A DNA stretch of 64,000 bases from Cyclobacteriaceae bacterium (lineage in GTDB: Bacteria > Bacteroidota > Bacteroidia > Cytophagales > Cyclobacteriaceae), in NCBI GenBank assembly GCA_020832305.1, contig JAFIEV010000089.1, forward strand, positions 186,001-250,000, given 5' to 3'. Shown in pieces: positions 27,210 to 36,030 of this stretch. Position 1 is the first letter of the stretch. Each line of letters opens with the position of its first letter. The notes beneath the pieces were generated by a model. That model was not told the origin of the DNA. It ran no database searches and saw nothing but the letters and a program-made list of their open reading frames with translations. A program made the position numbers and the translations under genes.

Positions 27210-28583
27210 TTACCATTTTCCCGCTTGTACGGCATCCTGAATACACCCGAAAGCCTTCTCATAATCCATGGCTGCAAGCTTTTCTGTTAATATGGCGTCC
27301 AGTGCCGGCAAAGCGCCTACTGAACTGAAAAAATGGTTTTTGCTAAGAATATCATCACCAAACGTATTGGAAGACTTTTCACCCGCATACGAAAATTTTG
27401 CAAAGCGACTTAAAATACTATGCCCTGCAAAAACCTGTGCTCCTTTGATAAAAATATCTTTATAGCTGCGCAATACCGGCCCGTTCAGATCATCCACAAA
27501 GGGCAAACCGGCTTTATTCATCTCTGTACCGATATGCAGCGGCATATGCATACTATCTGCGATTTCTATGATTTCTGCCAGGCGAGATGTTTTGACTTTT
27601 TTTAATTCGGGATCACTGATGTTCCAATTGCGATCCGGAATGAGATTCAGTGCCTGAGCTCCTTTAGACCTGCTGCATTCCAGATGAGCTTTGCCATCTG
27701 ATTCGCCTTCACTGCTACCATCCAGCCAGGAATCCATAGGAATGGCATCACATTGCTTTGCCCATGCAAAAAATTCTTCCGTTTTAGGGAAGGTGTCAGG
27801 CCCGGGTTGAATATAACCCACTCCTCCCCTTTTAGCCAGTTTGCTACGCACCAGTTCCTCGAGGGAAGCCCTGTTTTGAAAAAGCTTTTTGACTTCATCG
27901 GTGGAACGTTCGAGTAGCTCCTGCCAGAACTTCAGGCATTTTTCAGCATCTTTAAATACGTATTCTGACCGAAGAATATATGCTTTGATAATATGTCTTT
28001 CGGTAGCATTACCAGAAGGTGTCAATGGCAAAACATGCGTAGGGTAATCTATGGCAATATCCGGGACATGTGCGTTGATGCGGTCGATCAGCGCCAGGTT
28101 TCTGCTTTCAGAATTGCTGCGCAAATATTGTAAAAAAACAGCTTGCGGACTTCCTGTTGGAATTTCACTCATAAAACCGCCTGCTAGTATGTAACTGACC
28201 CCAGGCTCTCCCGGAGAATCAATTTCCTTATCAGCATATTCGGTCATAAAGGACCGGGTTTCAAGTCCTATGCTGGTACGCAAATTAAGTAACTCACCGG
28301 CGCTGAGAAATTCCTGCTGCCCGTCGATCACATCAAAATCAACGATACCGGCGGCATAAAGACCATTTTTAGAACATTCCCAGGCAATTCTCGAAGGAGA
28401 CCAGCTTTCAGCATTATAGGAATAAAAACTGTGCAGATGAAGGTTTACATTATCACCCGATAAAGCCTGCCGCGGACCATTTTTACTCAGGGCAATCAGT
28501 GCATTTTTTCTGACTTCCGGGTCAAAGGAATTGAGGTCATTTTCCAACGCCTCACATTCCTGAACATTATATGTACTCTCCAT
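27210..28583 (-). CDS. PHP-domain-like protein of unknown function
   Basis: The 457-residue cytosolic protein has an N-terminal PHP-type metal-site pattern: NLHLHSFYSYN (H49 and H51), VDFDVIDG (D82 and D84; the usual TDHD His is Phe) and GLETRSF (E108). Later metal-ligand candidates are DYPTHVLPL, LHIGTEMNKAG and FAGHSIL. PHP domains are metal-dependent phosphoesterases or deacetylases. It sits between two dehydrogenases, 3 nt from the first and 50 bp from the second, so it probably belongs to the same pathway. The altered motif II and about 150 unassigned central residues make the reaction unpredictable. Confidence 0.7.
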   Translation of the reverse strand: MESTYNVQECEALENDLNSFDPEVRKNALIALSKNGPRQALSGDNVNLHLHSFYSYNAESWSPSRIAWECSKNGLYAAGIVDFDVIDGQQEFLSAGELLNLRTSIGLETRSFMTEYADKEIDSPGEPGVSYILAGGFMSEIPTGSPQAVFLQYLRSNSESRNLALIDRINAHVPDIAIDYPTHVLPLTPSGNATERHIIKAYILRSEYVFKDAEKCLKFWQELLERSTDEVKKLFQNRASLEELVRSKLAKRGGVGYIQPGPDTFPKTEEFFAWAKQCDAIPMDSWLDGSSEGESDGKAHLECSRSKGAQALNLIPDRNWNISDPELKKVKTSRLAEIIEIADSMHMPLHIGTEMNKAGLPFVDDLNGPVLRSYKDIFIKGAQVFAGHSILSRFAKFSYAGEKSSNTFGDDILSKNHFFSSVGALPALDAILTEKLAAMDYEKAFGCIQDAVQAGKW

Positions 28584-28586
28584 GCA

Positions 28587-29624
28587 TTAAAAGTCTATCA
28601 TGGCTTTCATGACACCATCATTGTAGGCGGCTACCAGGTCAAAAGCTTCTTTGGTATTATCGAAAGAATAGCGATGGGTAGGCATCAGACTGATATCTAC
28701 CTTACCCGTCTCCAGCAATTCAAGGGTTTCCTCAAGGGCATGGTTCTGTCTTCTAACGTTTTTAATGGTAATCTCTTTATGTCTGCACTTGTCGACCGGA
28801 AATGACCATCGATCAAATTCTGGTATACCAATGATTAGCAACTGTCCGCCTGGCTTAAGCATATCAATGGCATTATCAATGGCTTCCTGCTGGCCGCAGC
28901 ACTCAAAAACCACATCCAGCAACTCAGGAACCTGTTCTTTAACACCACCTACCACATCATCTTTATCCGGATTACCTGTCCATACTGCACCCGCGTTTTT
29001 AGCTATTTCAAGTCTGTGTTCTAATTTATCGGTGACGTATATTTCTTCTGCGCCTTTATATTTTGCGGGAAGAAGTACGCTCAAACCTATAGGACCAAAA
29101 CCCAGGATTCCCACTTTTTTGCCTTTCAAGTCCATATTTGCCAGTCGCACAGCATAAACACCTATGGCCAGTGGCTCTGAAATAGCCGCCTGGTCATAGC
29201 TCATTTTTTCTGATACCGGAAAGCAGCTGGTCTCAGGCATAACAATGTATTCAGACAGGCAACCATCGGCTTGTCCCGGGCACCCTAAGAAAGTCAGTTT
29301 TCTACAGGTATGGGGTCTTCCGGCCAGGCATTGATCACACTTCCAACAGGGCATGGCTGGCTCAATGGCTATCCTGTCGCCCGGTTTGACACGGGTTACG
29401 GCAGCGCCTACTTCAACCACTTCTCCGGCGCCCTCATGACCAACGGGAAAAGGATACTTCACTACCTGAGAGCCTATTTTGCCAGAAACATAGTAGTGAA
29501 TATCAGAACCACAGACACCTATGGTTTTCATTTTTATTAACACATCGTCTTCATTTCTGATTTGAGGGGTCGGAACCTCGATCATTTCCATTTTTCGGAT
29601 TCCGGTGAGCACCATGGATTTCAT
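28587..29624 (-). CDS. Zinc-dependent sorbitol/xylitol-type dehydrogenase
   Basis: The 345-residue MDR enzyme shows catalytic-zinc ligands in GVCGSDIHYY and PFPVGHEGAG, a structural cysteine cluster in CWKCDQCLAGRPHTC and the coenzyme motif GILGFGPIGLSVLLPAK. The N-terminal GSDIHYYVSG is the signature of polyol dehydrogenases. It is first in the four-gene operon, starting at 29624 opposite the DeoR regulator, which probably controls it. A polyol-to-ketose or ketose-to-polyol reaction is the best guess. Confidence 0.92.
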   Translation of the reverse strand: MKSMVLTGIRKMEMIEVPTPQIRNEDDVLIKMKTIGVCGSDIHYYVSGKIGSQVVKYPFPVGHEGAGEVVEVGAAVTRVKPGDRIAIEPAMPCWKCDQCLAGRPHTCRKLTFLGCPGQADGCLSEYIVMPETSCFPVSEKMSYDQAAISEPLAIGVYAVRLANMDLKGKKVGILGFGPIGLSVLLPAKYKGAEEIYVTDKLEHRLEIAKNAGAVWTGNPDKDDVVGGVKEQVPELLDVVFECCGQQEAIDNAIDMLKPGGQLLIIGIPEFDRWSFPVDKCRHKEITIKNVRRQNHALEETLELLETGKVDISLMPTHRYSFDNTKEAFDLVAAYNDGVMKAMIDF

Positions 29625-29801
29625 TTTTCAATAATTTTTTAGTTAAAAAAAAGAATATTCAATCATTTCAATCATTTTTTGATTATATTGCCAATCATTT
29701 ATGATGTATTTCATACAATATTATCAATAAATAATCATTTTTCATAGAGCTTGGATGAAATATTTTAATTCAGCCTCAGTGGCAATTATGGAATATAGGC
29801 T
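29625..29801. promoter_or_regulatory. Divergent control region with four AATCATTT repeats
   Basis: The octamer AATCATTT occurs at 29661-29668, 29670-29677, 29693-29700 and 29733-29740, all in the same orientation within an AT-rich 177-bp gap between the dehydrogenase operon and the DeoR gene. The first two copies are 9 bp apart. This is a reasonable candidate for the operator of the adjacent DeoR-family protein, controlling both directions. The repeats are directly visible; the binding role is inference. Confidence 0.55.
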
Positions 29802-30584
29802 ATGCAACAAAGAGAAAGGTTTCGCGAAATAAAGAAGTATTTGATGAGCAATATTGAGCTCAGCGTACAGGAGGCTTGTGAGCTTTACCAGGCCTCCCCT
29901 GCCACCATACGAAGGGATTTCAATCAATTGGTTGAAGAGGGTGAAGTGGTAAAGACCTGGGGCGGGATAAAATTACCATCTACATCTATGCCCCTCGAAG
30001 GACTCACCTCATCTTCCTACAGGAAAGGCGTACGGGAGAATGAAAAGCGAAAAATTGCAGAAAAAGCTGCCTCGATGGTTGTAGATGGCGATGTGATACT
30101 CATTGATGGAGGCACTACTACGTATTATATGACTTCTTTTTTAGCTGCCAAAAACATCAGGGTGATAACCAATTCGATTTTGATAGCACATAAGATTGAT
30201 CAGGAAAGGCAAACTAAATTTGGCAATGCTGAAGTGTTTTTAACAGGTGGCTTTATTTATCCAGGCTCAGGTTTATTGGTTGGTCCTCAGGCGATTGCCA
30301 ATATTGAGCAATATAATGCCAGCAAAGCTTTTCTATCGGTTGGTGGTATTGATGCAGATATGGTCACCAACAGCAACCAGTTGATTGTAGAAAGTGAACA
30401 AGCCATTATTCAGCAAAGCGAACAGATTATTATGCTGGCCGATAGCAGCAAATTTGGCAAAAAAAGCATGGTGAAATTGTGTGAAATGGAAGAAATCGAT
30501 GTGTTAATAACCGATTATACTGAGTCTAATGCCGATCTCATTCACGAAATCCGAAATAAGAATGTTCTGGTGATGGAAGTTTAA
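29802..30584 (+). CDS. DeoR/GlpR family transcriptional regulator
   Basis: The 260-residue protein has an N-terminal winged HTH (about 1-57; VQEACELYQASPATIRRDFN is the recognition region) and a C-terminal sugar-phosphate sensor (about 76-230; LIDGGTTTYYM and DADMVTNSN-type motifs). Such proteins usually repress and are released by a phosphorylated sugar intermediate. It is divergent from the dehydrogenase-PHP-aldolase operon and convergent with the GH2-type gene, so it most likely controls its left neighbours and perhaps the whole degradation locus. Confidence 0.93.
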   Translation: MQQRERFREIKKYLMSNIELSVQEACELYQASPATIRRDFNQLVEEGEVVKTWGGIKLPSTSMPLEGLTSSSYRKGVRENEKRKIAEKAASMVVDGDVILIDGGTTTYYMTSFLAAKNIRVITNSILIAHKIDQERQTKFGNAEVFLTGGFIYPGSGLLVGPQAIANIEQYNASKAFLSVGGIDADMVTNSNQLIVESEQAIIQQSEQIIMLADSSKFGKKSMVKLCEMEEIDVLITDYTESNADLIHEIRNKNVLVMEV

Positions 30585-30675
30585 AAATTGAACCGTTGAA
30601 TGGATTGTTTAGAAAAACTTATCGGGACAATCCGTCACTATTTTCTTCCATTACTTCATCATTTTTGCATGAATG

Positions 30676-31962
30676 CTACTTGCTATCTACATAAAAAGGT
30701 ATATTGGCAACACCGATACTTCCATGATCATCATACACATAGACGAATAATCGATAATTCCTTCCTTTTCCTGATGGAACCTTAAATTGCAATTGATTAT
30801 ATTCCATCAGTTCAAAAACTCCGGAAACTGCTTCGGGTTTTACTTCACCCTGACCGGCATAGGAACCAAAGGAAGTCGGTTCCGGCAAAAGCTCCCACTC
30901 ATAGCGCAAGGTATCGCCATCAGGGTCTGTACAATCCACGCTTGCTAATGCAAGTTCGCCTTGTCGCAGGGTAATGGATTCAACAGCAGATTGCCCATCT
31001 ATCCGGAGCGCGTGTATTTGTGGTGCCCTGTTTTGAGGCCATTCTTTTGTCCACATATATTGCATGACCTCAACAGTTTCTGTTTTTAAATCATTGTGAA
31101 ACATATTAAACCAGGTGTGGGTGCGCTCCTGACGGTTGCTGGTCCATAAAAACACATAAGACCCAAGACACCTGGGATCTGCAAGTATCACTTTTTCATA
31201 TCTTTCCCTATACACCACGGCTTTCTCGGAGCTTGTTTCCTCTATTACCACTCCATAATTCGTGCGTGGCACTTCCCACCAGCCAGATGGGCCCCATTCG
31301 GTTACCACGTAAGGTTTATCCCAGCCATATTGGGTTAACCATTCGGGAACTTTCAACAGGCTGGCATAGGCATTAATTCCCAGTAAATCAAGATCGGGAC
31401 AACGCTCTTTAATGTCACGGATCTTTTCCAGCTTTCCATAACCGATCACCGTCATAACAGGATGCCCATACGGATCTATTTCTTTGATCATTCGGGCTAT
31501 GTCATTAATGGCATCCCAGAGTTTGAGGTTATAATCCAGATCTCCCGGGATGTGGTCTAGTTCATTGCCTATGCTCCACATCAAAACCGCAGGATGGTCC
31601 TTGTAGGTTTCGATGATATCCTTAACCTTATCAAATTGTTGCTGTACTGCAACTTCATCGTTGTAATCAAATCCGTTTCGCTCAGCACCCATTGGCAGAT
31701 TTACCAGCATAGACAGGCCGAGACTGTCGGCCCTGTTGAGTAAGGAAGGCGATGAACGCAATGAATTGGCGCCTGCTGCTTTTAACTCATCCAGAAAATT
31801 CCATCCCACCGCACCTTTGATAAAATAAGGTTTACCATCCCTTAGTAACTGAAATTTTCCATTTTCCTGCTGCATGGATATTTTTTTCTCCTTTTTGATG
31901 TCGGAACATTGAAGGGTGCCTAGAGCCATGGTGAGGAAAACTAAGGAAATCATTGTTTTCAT
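30676..31962 (-). CDS. GH2-type TIM-barrel glycoside hydrolase, lipoprotein
   Basis: From ATG 31962 (MKTMISLVFL; the upstream ATG at 32016 overlaps the neighbour's coding end), the protein has 428 residues. A lipobox (LGTLQC) precedes a TIM barrel of the GH2 C-terminal type: acid/base E134 in MWSIGNELDH and nucleophile E222 in VVTEWGPSG. The N-terminal sandwich domains of full GH2 enzymes are absent. The last ~95 residues (CTDPDGDTLRYEWELLPEP) look like a PKD-like beta-sandwich. It probably cleaves beta-galactosides, beta-glucuronides or beta-mannosides. It is the most downstream PUL gene before the convergent regulator. Confidence 0.86.
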   Translation of the reverse strand: MKTMISLVFLTMALGTLQCSDIKKEKKISMQQENGKFQLLRDGKPYFIKGAVGWNFLDELKAAGANSLRSSPSLLNRADSLGLSMLVNLPMGAERNGFDYNDEVAVQQQFDKVKDIIETYKDHPAVLMWSIGNELDHIPGDLDYNLKLWDAINDIARMIKEIDPYGHPVMTVIGYGKLEKIRDIKERCPDLDLLGINAYASLLKVPEWLTQYGWDKPYVVTEWGPSGWWEVPRTNYGVVIEETSSEKAVVYRERYEKVILADPRCLGSYVFLWTSNRQERTHTWFNMFHNDLKTETVEVMQYMWTKEWPQNRAPQIHALRIDGQSAVESITLRQGELALASVDCTDPDGDTLRYEWELLPEPTSFGSYAGQGEVKPEAVSGVFELMEYNQLQFKVPSGKGRNYRLFVYVYDDHGSIGVANIPFYVDSK

Positions 31963-31979
31963 GTTTTTAATGCTTTGTA

Positions 31980-34388
31980 TCATCGGGTAGCTGATTTTAT
32001 CTGTTGATCTATCCAATCCACCAAAATACTTTCCATGTCATGGGTAAAACGGTTAAACTGCTTTGGCTGATGGAACCTGAGCTGATGTTCCTGGTTGAAC
32101 ATAGTATACAATGCTCGACTTTTCTGAATGGCATTTTCCACATCTGACTTATCGGCATGCCGGTCAAGCGCAGGTGCTATAACCAACAATGGTTTTGGTG
32201 CTATAGCCGAAATAATTTCAGGAAAATCCACGGGCATTTTTTCTTCATTTCCTTCAAAATATCCCAGTTTAGGGATGAGTCCATACATATGAGAATAGGC
32301 TATGGTTCCTGGCAGATCTTGCTTTTGTGAAGCACTTCTCCAGGGACTGAATGCAGCTACCACGGCCACTCCGGCAACTTTTTCTTCCAATGCAGCCGTA
32401 AAAAGGCTAATACTACCTCCGAGGGCATATCCTCCCAGGTATATCTGGTTTGCATCGATAAAATTCAGATCCTGCAAACCTTTTATCGCCGCTCTTATAT
32501 CCTCTACCATCTTTCCTGCCGTTGACCATGACGGGTACCTTTCGTAAAATAAAGTCCCTTCCTCTATCCTGCTTCCATAACCGATCATATCCATGGTTAA
32601 AACAGCAATGCCTTTATCCAGGAACTTTTCAAAAAGTCGGGTCAGATGACTGTCAAACCCTGTATTTACATACTTATGAGTCCAAATTGCCACAGGGATT
32701 TTGCCGGAGGCCGGTAAAAGCATTTTCCCATCCTGATCTATGGGATAATACAGCGCAGCATACTGATAATCACCAATAGCGCTATAAGGTGCAAAATTGC
32801 TGCGTTTACCGTTTTTGGGGGCAGGGCGACTGATTAACTGATCCATATAATCGCCCCTTGTGCTTAATCCCTCGATGGGAAAGGCCGATATGCCAGGAGG
32901 CGATTCTCCCAAAAACCACTGCAAATTGGCTTTGATCTTTTCCTTTGTATGTCCCCATTCCTTTAGGGTTGGATTTTCCGAAAAGGACTGCTCCAGGCTA
33001 ACTTTTTCAGGAAAGTCATCAACTGCTACAGACCCAGGATACTTTTCTTTATACTTATCAAAAGTGTAAGGATAGAATTGTTGGTTTTCCCAGGTTTTAT
33101 TCACTCTTCCGAATTGAATATCCAGCCAGTCGACATAAGACTCGATATCTCTGGCAGAGACCCCGTGTCCACCATCCCTGAGTCTTAGACCAATTTTATT
33201 TGGTACACCTAAAAAAGCATAGACCTCTTGCAGGGATTCAAAGTTTTGTTCGATCGCCCAGGGGTCTCCACCCCCGGCTTCCCTTATACTGGAGCTGAGC
33301 AGTAGTGCATTGGGGGCGATCAAGGCCATTAAAGAATTCTGGTCAATGGGCAATTTGTTTTCTCTGCCATTAAAAAAACGAAGCCTTGGATGAAACCACT
33401 GAGGACGGATTGAATTGAGAAAATCGATAGATTCGTTTTCATGGGTTTCATCAGTAAAACGGTAGGGAATTTCGCCTCCGGTACCCCCACTACTGCTGAT
33501 GACAGCGGTGAACCTGGCGTCAAATGCCGCAGCAAAGAGCGAAAGTTTGGCATTTCTGGAGTGCCCTGTAATGGCAATCTGATCTTTGTTAACGGCAGAG
33601 AGCGTATATAAATAATCCAAAGCCCTGCTGGCGCCCCAGGCACGGGTCATCAGCGCGGACCAGTCGTATTCAGGATAAACTTCCTGATAATGCCAGGTGT
33701 CATCCCAGGTGTCTGCACCGGCATAAATCACGCCCATATAACCCCTTCGCACCGCAATCTGCACCCAGCCACGATGGTTCCACTGACTCATAAATACAGG
33801 GAAAGGGCCATTGCCTGGTGGTGTAAAAACCTCTATGGTAAGTTTTGCCCTTGGATGCTCCCCAAACCGCAGTTCAATCCTTTGAATTTTCACCCCATTT
33901 TCAATATGCTCGTTCAGAATTGTGGGTTTAACATCATCAGGTGGCTCCGGAAATGTGCCCGAAAGCCAATATTTTACCTGTTCGCTTATCCATTTTCTTT
34001 GCTGGTTCCATAGGCCCAGCTCATTTATTTTTCGGCTTTCTCCGCCTTCATTCCAAATGAGTGGATTTGGCAGGTGGGGAATAGAAGGCATTTGTGAAAA
34101 GTCCGGAGGAAGTTCACCGGTCCGCTGAAGCCAGGCATCCCAGGTACTGTCTGTATGACTTAGTCGCTCGAAGGAGGAAAAAATATCTCTTGGTCGTTCA
34201 TCGGGTCTGGGGTGTGGACGGTTGAGTTCCAGCAACTCCTCGAGGTAAGCTTTTCTCCTTTCATTTTCGGATTCAGTCACCTGCAACGCCTGGCCCAACA
34301 CTACATTACAAGAAAACAATATAAAGAAAACTGGAATTGGAATCAAAACTTGGTGAAAGGGATACAATCTTAAGGGTTTTCTCGTCAT
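31980..34388 (-). CDS. Two-domain alpha/beta-hydrolase: CE15-like esterase plus inactive-looking second domain
   Basis: The 802-residue exported protein has a signal anchor near residues 12-33. Domain 1 (about 120-430) has the nucleophile elbow G275-H-S-R-N-A-K (Ser277), the following FDARFTAVISSSGGTGG block and a His in DGGHG (about H408), resembling glucuronoyl esterases (CE15). Domain 2 (about 490-800) keeps the fold, but its elbow is G652-G-Y-A-L-G-G, with Ala655 where Ser is expected, so it is probably non-catalytic. The likely role is ester removal from a uronic-acid-containing glycan. It overlaps no neighbour and precedes the GH2-type gene by 17 bp. Confidence 0.82.
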   Translation of the reverse strand: MTRKPLRLYPFHQVLIPIPVFFILFSCNVVLGQALQVTESENERRKAYLEELLELNRPHPRPDERPRDIFSSFERLSHTDSTWDAWLQRTGELPPDFSQMPSIPHLPNPLIWNEGGESRKINELGLWNQQRKWISEQVKYWLSGTFPEPPDDVKPTILNEHIENGVKIQRIELRFGEHPRAKLTIEVFTPPGNGPFPVFMSQWNHRGWVQIAVRRGYMGVIYAGADTWDDTWHYQEVYPEYDWSALMTRAWGASRALDYLYTLSAVNKDQIAITGHSRNAKLSLFAAAFDARFTAVISSSGGTGGEIPYRFTDETHENESIDFLNSIRPQWFHPRLRFFNGRENKLPIDQNSLMALIAPNALLLSSSIREAGGGDPWAIEQNFESLQEVYAFLGVPNKIGLRLRDGGHGVSARDIESYVDWLDIQFGRVNKTWENQQFYPYTFDKYKEKYPGSVAVDDFPEKVSLEQSFSENPTLKEWGHTKEKIKANLQWFLGESPPGISAFPIEGLSTRGDYMDQLISRPAPKNGKRSNFAPYSAIGDYQYAALYYPIDQDGKMLLPASGKIPVAIWTHKYVNTGFDSHLTRLFEKFLDKGIAVLTMDMIGYGSRIEEGTLFYERYPSWSTAGKMVEDIRAAIKGLQDLNFIDANQIYLGGYALGGSISLFTAALEEKVAGVAVVAAFSPWRSASQKQDLPGTIAYSHMYGLIPKLGYFEGNEEKMPVDFPEIISAIAPKPLLVIAPALDRHADKSDVENAIQKSRALYTMFNQEHQLRFHQPKQFNRFTHDMESILVDWIDQQIKSATR

Positions 34389-34404
34389 GACATTAAAAAA
34401 ATTA

Positions 34405-34794
34405 TTAATTCCGTTCTACCTTAAGTTTATCCAATTCCGCAGTTAACCGATCCAGCATGTTTTGATCGATGTATTGGGTGTTGATGCTTAGCTCTTTATT
34501 GTTTGATTTCAAGATGTAATCACCGGCGAATTTTTTAATTTGCTTAATTTCCGATACACGCATTTTTTTACCCAGAGGACCATTCAATCTTATAATACCA
34601 TTTTGAATCGTTACATATTTATAATGTTTATGATAGAAATAAAGAATCAAATAACCTGCAGAAATGGCAAGATAACCATAAGCAGTCCAGTCCAATTCTT
34701 TTTTAATCAAGATGATCACAACAACCCAAATAAGCCATATCAATCCAAAAATCAGCAAGACATTCAACTGCCTCGATTTAAACCCAATTTCCAT
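34405..34794 (-). CDS. Small two-TM protein with a PH-like C-terminal domain
   Basis: The 129-residue protein has two membrane helices (about 12-30, VLLIFGLIWLIWVVVIILI, and 38-53) followed by a soluble half beginning YKYVTIQNGIIRLNGPLG, which has the beta-rich look of bacterial PH (bPH) or YdbS/YdbT-like domains. No catalytic motif was seen. It is 16 bp upstream of the esterase start on the same strand but is not a typical PUL gene, so membership may be fortuitous. Confidence 0.6.
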   Translation of the reverse strand: MEIGFKSRQLNVLLIFGLIWLIWVVVIILIKKELDWTAYGYLAISAGYLILYFYHKHYKYVTIQNGIIRLNGPLGKKMRVSEIKQIKKFAGDYILKSNNKELSINTQYIDQNMLDRLTAELDKLKVERN

Positions 34795-35173
34795 ATTGCA
34801 ACTGTTTTAAAACTAAAAATACAGAAATGGGGAGGATTTTCCATTAATTGTCCTTGAATTTCTGTGCATGGTTTAAAGTTTGACATAAATATGATACCGA
34901 ATTTGTATTTCAGTATTTATCTGCGGATTAATAGGAAATAAGGAAAATAAGCAACAGTGGTGGTCTAGAAAACTTAATTGGTGGATTAATTGAAATTATT
35001 CAAATTACTTTACCAAAGAATCTCAAAGAATAATAAAAAATCGCTGCTTGTCTTTCATCCTTAAACGCATTCATCACAGCAAAAGCGTAGAAAATTGCGC
35101 AATTGCATCAGCATAAAAAGGGATTGATGCAGGGTTTGTTTCCTAAAATTAAGATGGTAGACACAAGATATTT
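34795..35173. other. Intergenic region, no gene seen
   Basis: AT-rich sequence upstream of the small membrane gene and ahead of the REP cluster. No RNA gene or convincing open frame was recognised; it presumably holds the promoter of the 34794 gene. Confidence 0.4.
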
Positions 35174-35258
35174 CGCCCTTTCAGGGCTTTGGAGATAGAC
35201 ATCTTTCACGAAGGGCTAAACCCTTCGCAGGGATATACCGCCCTTTCAGGGCTTTGGA
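35174..35258. repeat. Inverted-orientation REP-like palindromes
   Basis: CGCCCTTTCAGGGCTTTGGA occurs at 35174-35193 and 35239-35258. Between them is a perfect 7-bp hairpin (CGAAGGG at 35209-35215 with CCCTTCG at 35221-35227, loop CTAAA). The core GCCCTTTCAGGGC is the reverse complement of the GCCCTGAAAGGGC element flanking the transposase, so these are opposite-facing copies of the same repeat family. Confidence 0.75.
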
Positions 35259-35333
35259 AGCAGGCTTGCCTCATACGATGGGCTTACACCATTCGCAGAG
35301 ATAAATTGCCCGTATGGTAGTTTGGAGCATTTT

Positions 35334-35457
35334 AGCCCTGAAAGGGCGAGATAACACAGGAATGGGCATCGCCCGTTCCGATATAACATAGAATGGGCAT
35401 TGCCCGTTCCGAGATAACACAGTTCCGATATAACATAGAATGGGCATCGTCCGTTCC
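35334..35457 (+). repeat. Upstream REP array of the IS200-like transposase
   Basis: It opens with AGCCCTGAAAGGGCGAGATA at 35334, then a 31-bp unit GAATGGGCATCGCCCGTTCC (plus ATATAACATA-type linker) at 35360 and 35391, a 16-bp partial unit, and a third core at 35438-35457. Each core folds as an 8-bp stem with one G-T wobble and a 3-nt loop. The array ends 22 bp before the transposase start. Confidence 0.8.
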
Positions 35458-35479
35458 TAAATAATTAAAAGTTAAGCAT

Positions 35480-35932
35480 ATGGGACAGTCATTAGTTCAA
35501 AATTATATACATATCGTATTCAGCACAAAGTACAGGGAGCCACTGATACACCCGCCAGTTGAGCAGGAACTTCATGCCTATTTGGGCGGGGTTTGTAATC
35601 GTTTAGAATGTCAGTCTATCATTGTAGGTGGCTATACAGACCATATTCATATTTTATGCAAACTTTCTAAAAAAATTGCATTGAAGAAGTTGGTTGAAGA
35701 AGTAAAATCTCATTCATCAAAATGGATAAAAACAAAAGAAAAATCATATGAAACCTTTTATTGGCAGGATGGGTATGGTGCTTTTTCAGTAAACCCATCT
35801 CAGGTGGATACAGTAATTTCTTATATCGCTAATCAGCACGAACATCACGCTAAGAAAACATTTCAGGATGAGTATAGAGCATTTTTAAAAAAATATCAGG
35901 TTGAATATGATGAACGATATGTCTGGGATTGA
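35480..35932 (+). CDS. tnpA: IS200-like Y1 transposase (RAYT type)
   Basis: The 150-residue HUH single-strand transposase opens QNYIHIVFSTKYREPL, has the metal-binding histidine pair in DHIHIL and a candidate catalytic tyrosine in VISYIANQHEHH. Its length is normal for the Y1_Tnp family, and it is intact. Close flanking by palindromic repeats on both sides suggests a REP-linked transposase rather than a freely jumping IS. It reads against the surrounding PUL genes. Confidence 0.92.
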   Translation: MGQSLVQNYIHIVFSTKYREPLIHPPVEQELHAYLGGVCNRLECQSIIVGGYTDHIHILCKLSKKIALKKLVEEVKSHSSKWIKTKEKSYETFYWQDGYGAFSVNPSQVDTVISYIANQHEHHAKKTFQDEYRAFLKKYQVEYDERYVWD

Positions 35933-35961
35933 TTATTTCACAAGGGCAAAGCCCGCAGTAA

Positions 35962-36007
35962 AGCCCTGAAAGGGCGAGATAACCCAGGAATGGGCAACGC
36001 CCGTTCC
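35962..36007 (+). repeat. Downstream REP copy of the IS200-like transposase
   Basis: AGCCCTGAAAGGGCGAGATA followed by ACCCAGGAATGGGCAACGCC repeats the upstream REP at 35334-35379 in the same orientation with only a few differences. It lies 30 bp after the transposase stop and just before the hsdM remnant. Confidence 0.8.
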
Positions 36008-36030
36008 TATATAACCCGAAAAAAAAACAA

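Larger units (their letters stand above)
35334..36007 (+). mobile_element. REP-associated tyrosine transposase (RAYT) locus
   Basis: The element consists of an IS200/Y1-type transposase gene (35480-35932) framed by the same-orientation REP sequence at 35334-35379 and 35962-36007, with extra opposite-facing palindromes further left. In RAYT systems the transposase processes hairpin REPs and usually occurs once per genome, unlike IS200/IS605. I infer this assignment; no target-site evidence is visible. It sits inside the polysaccharide locus between the small membrane gene and an hsdM fragment. Confidence 0.7.

Noticed and set aside
35360-35457. Regularly spaced 31-bp repeat resembling a small CRISPR
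   Set aside because: The units abut with no unique spacers, each core is a strong palindrome, and the same sequence flanks the transposase. It is a REP array.
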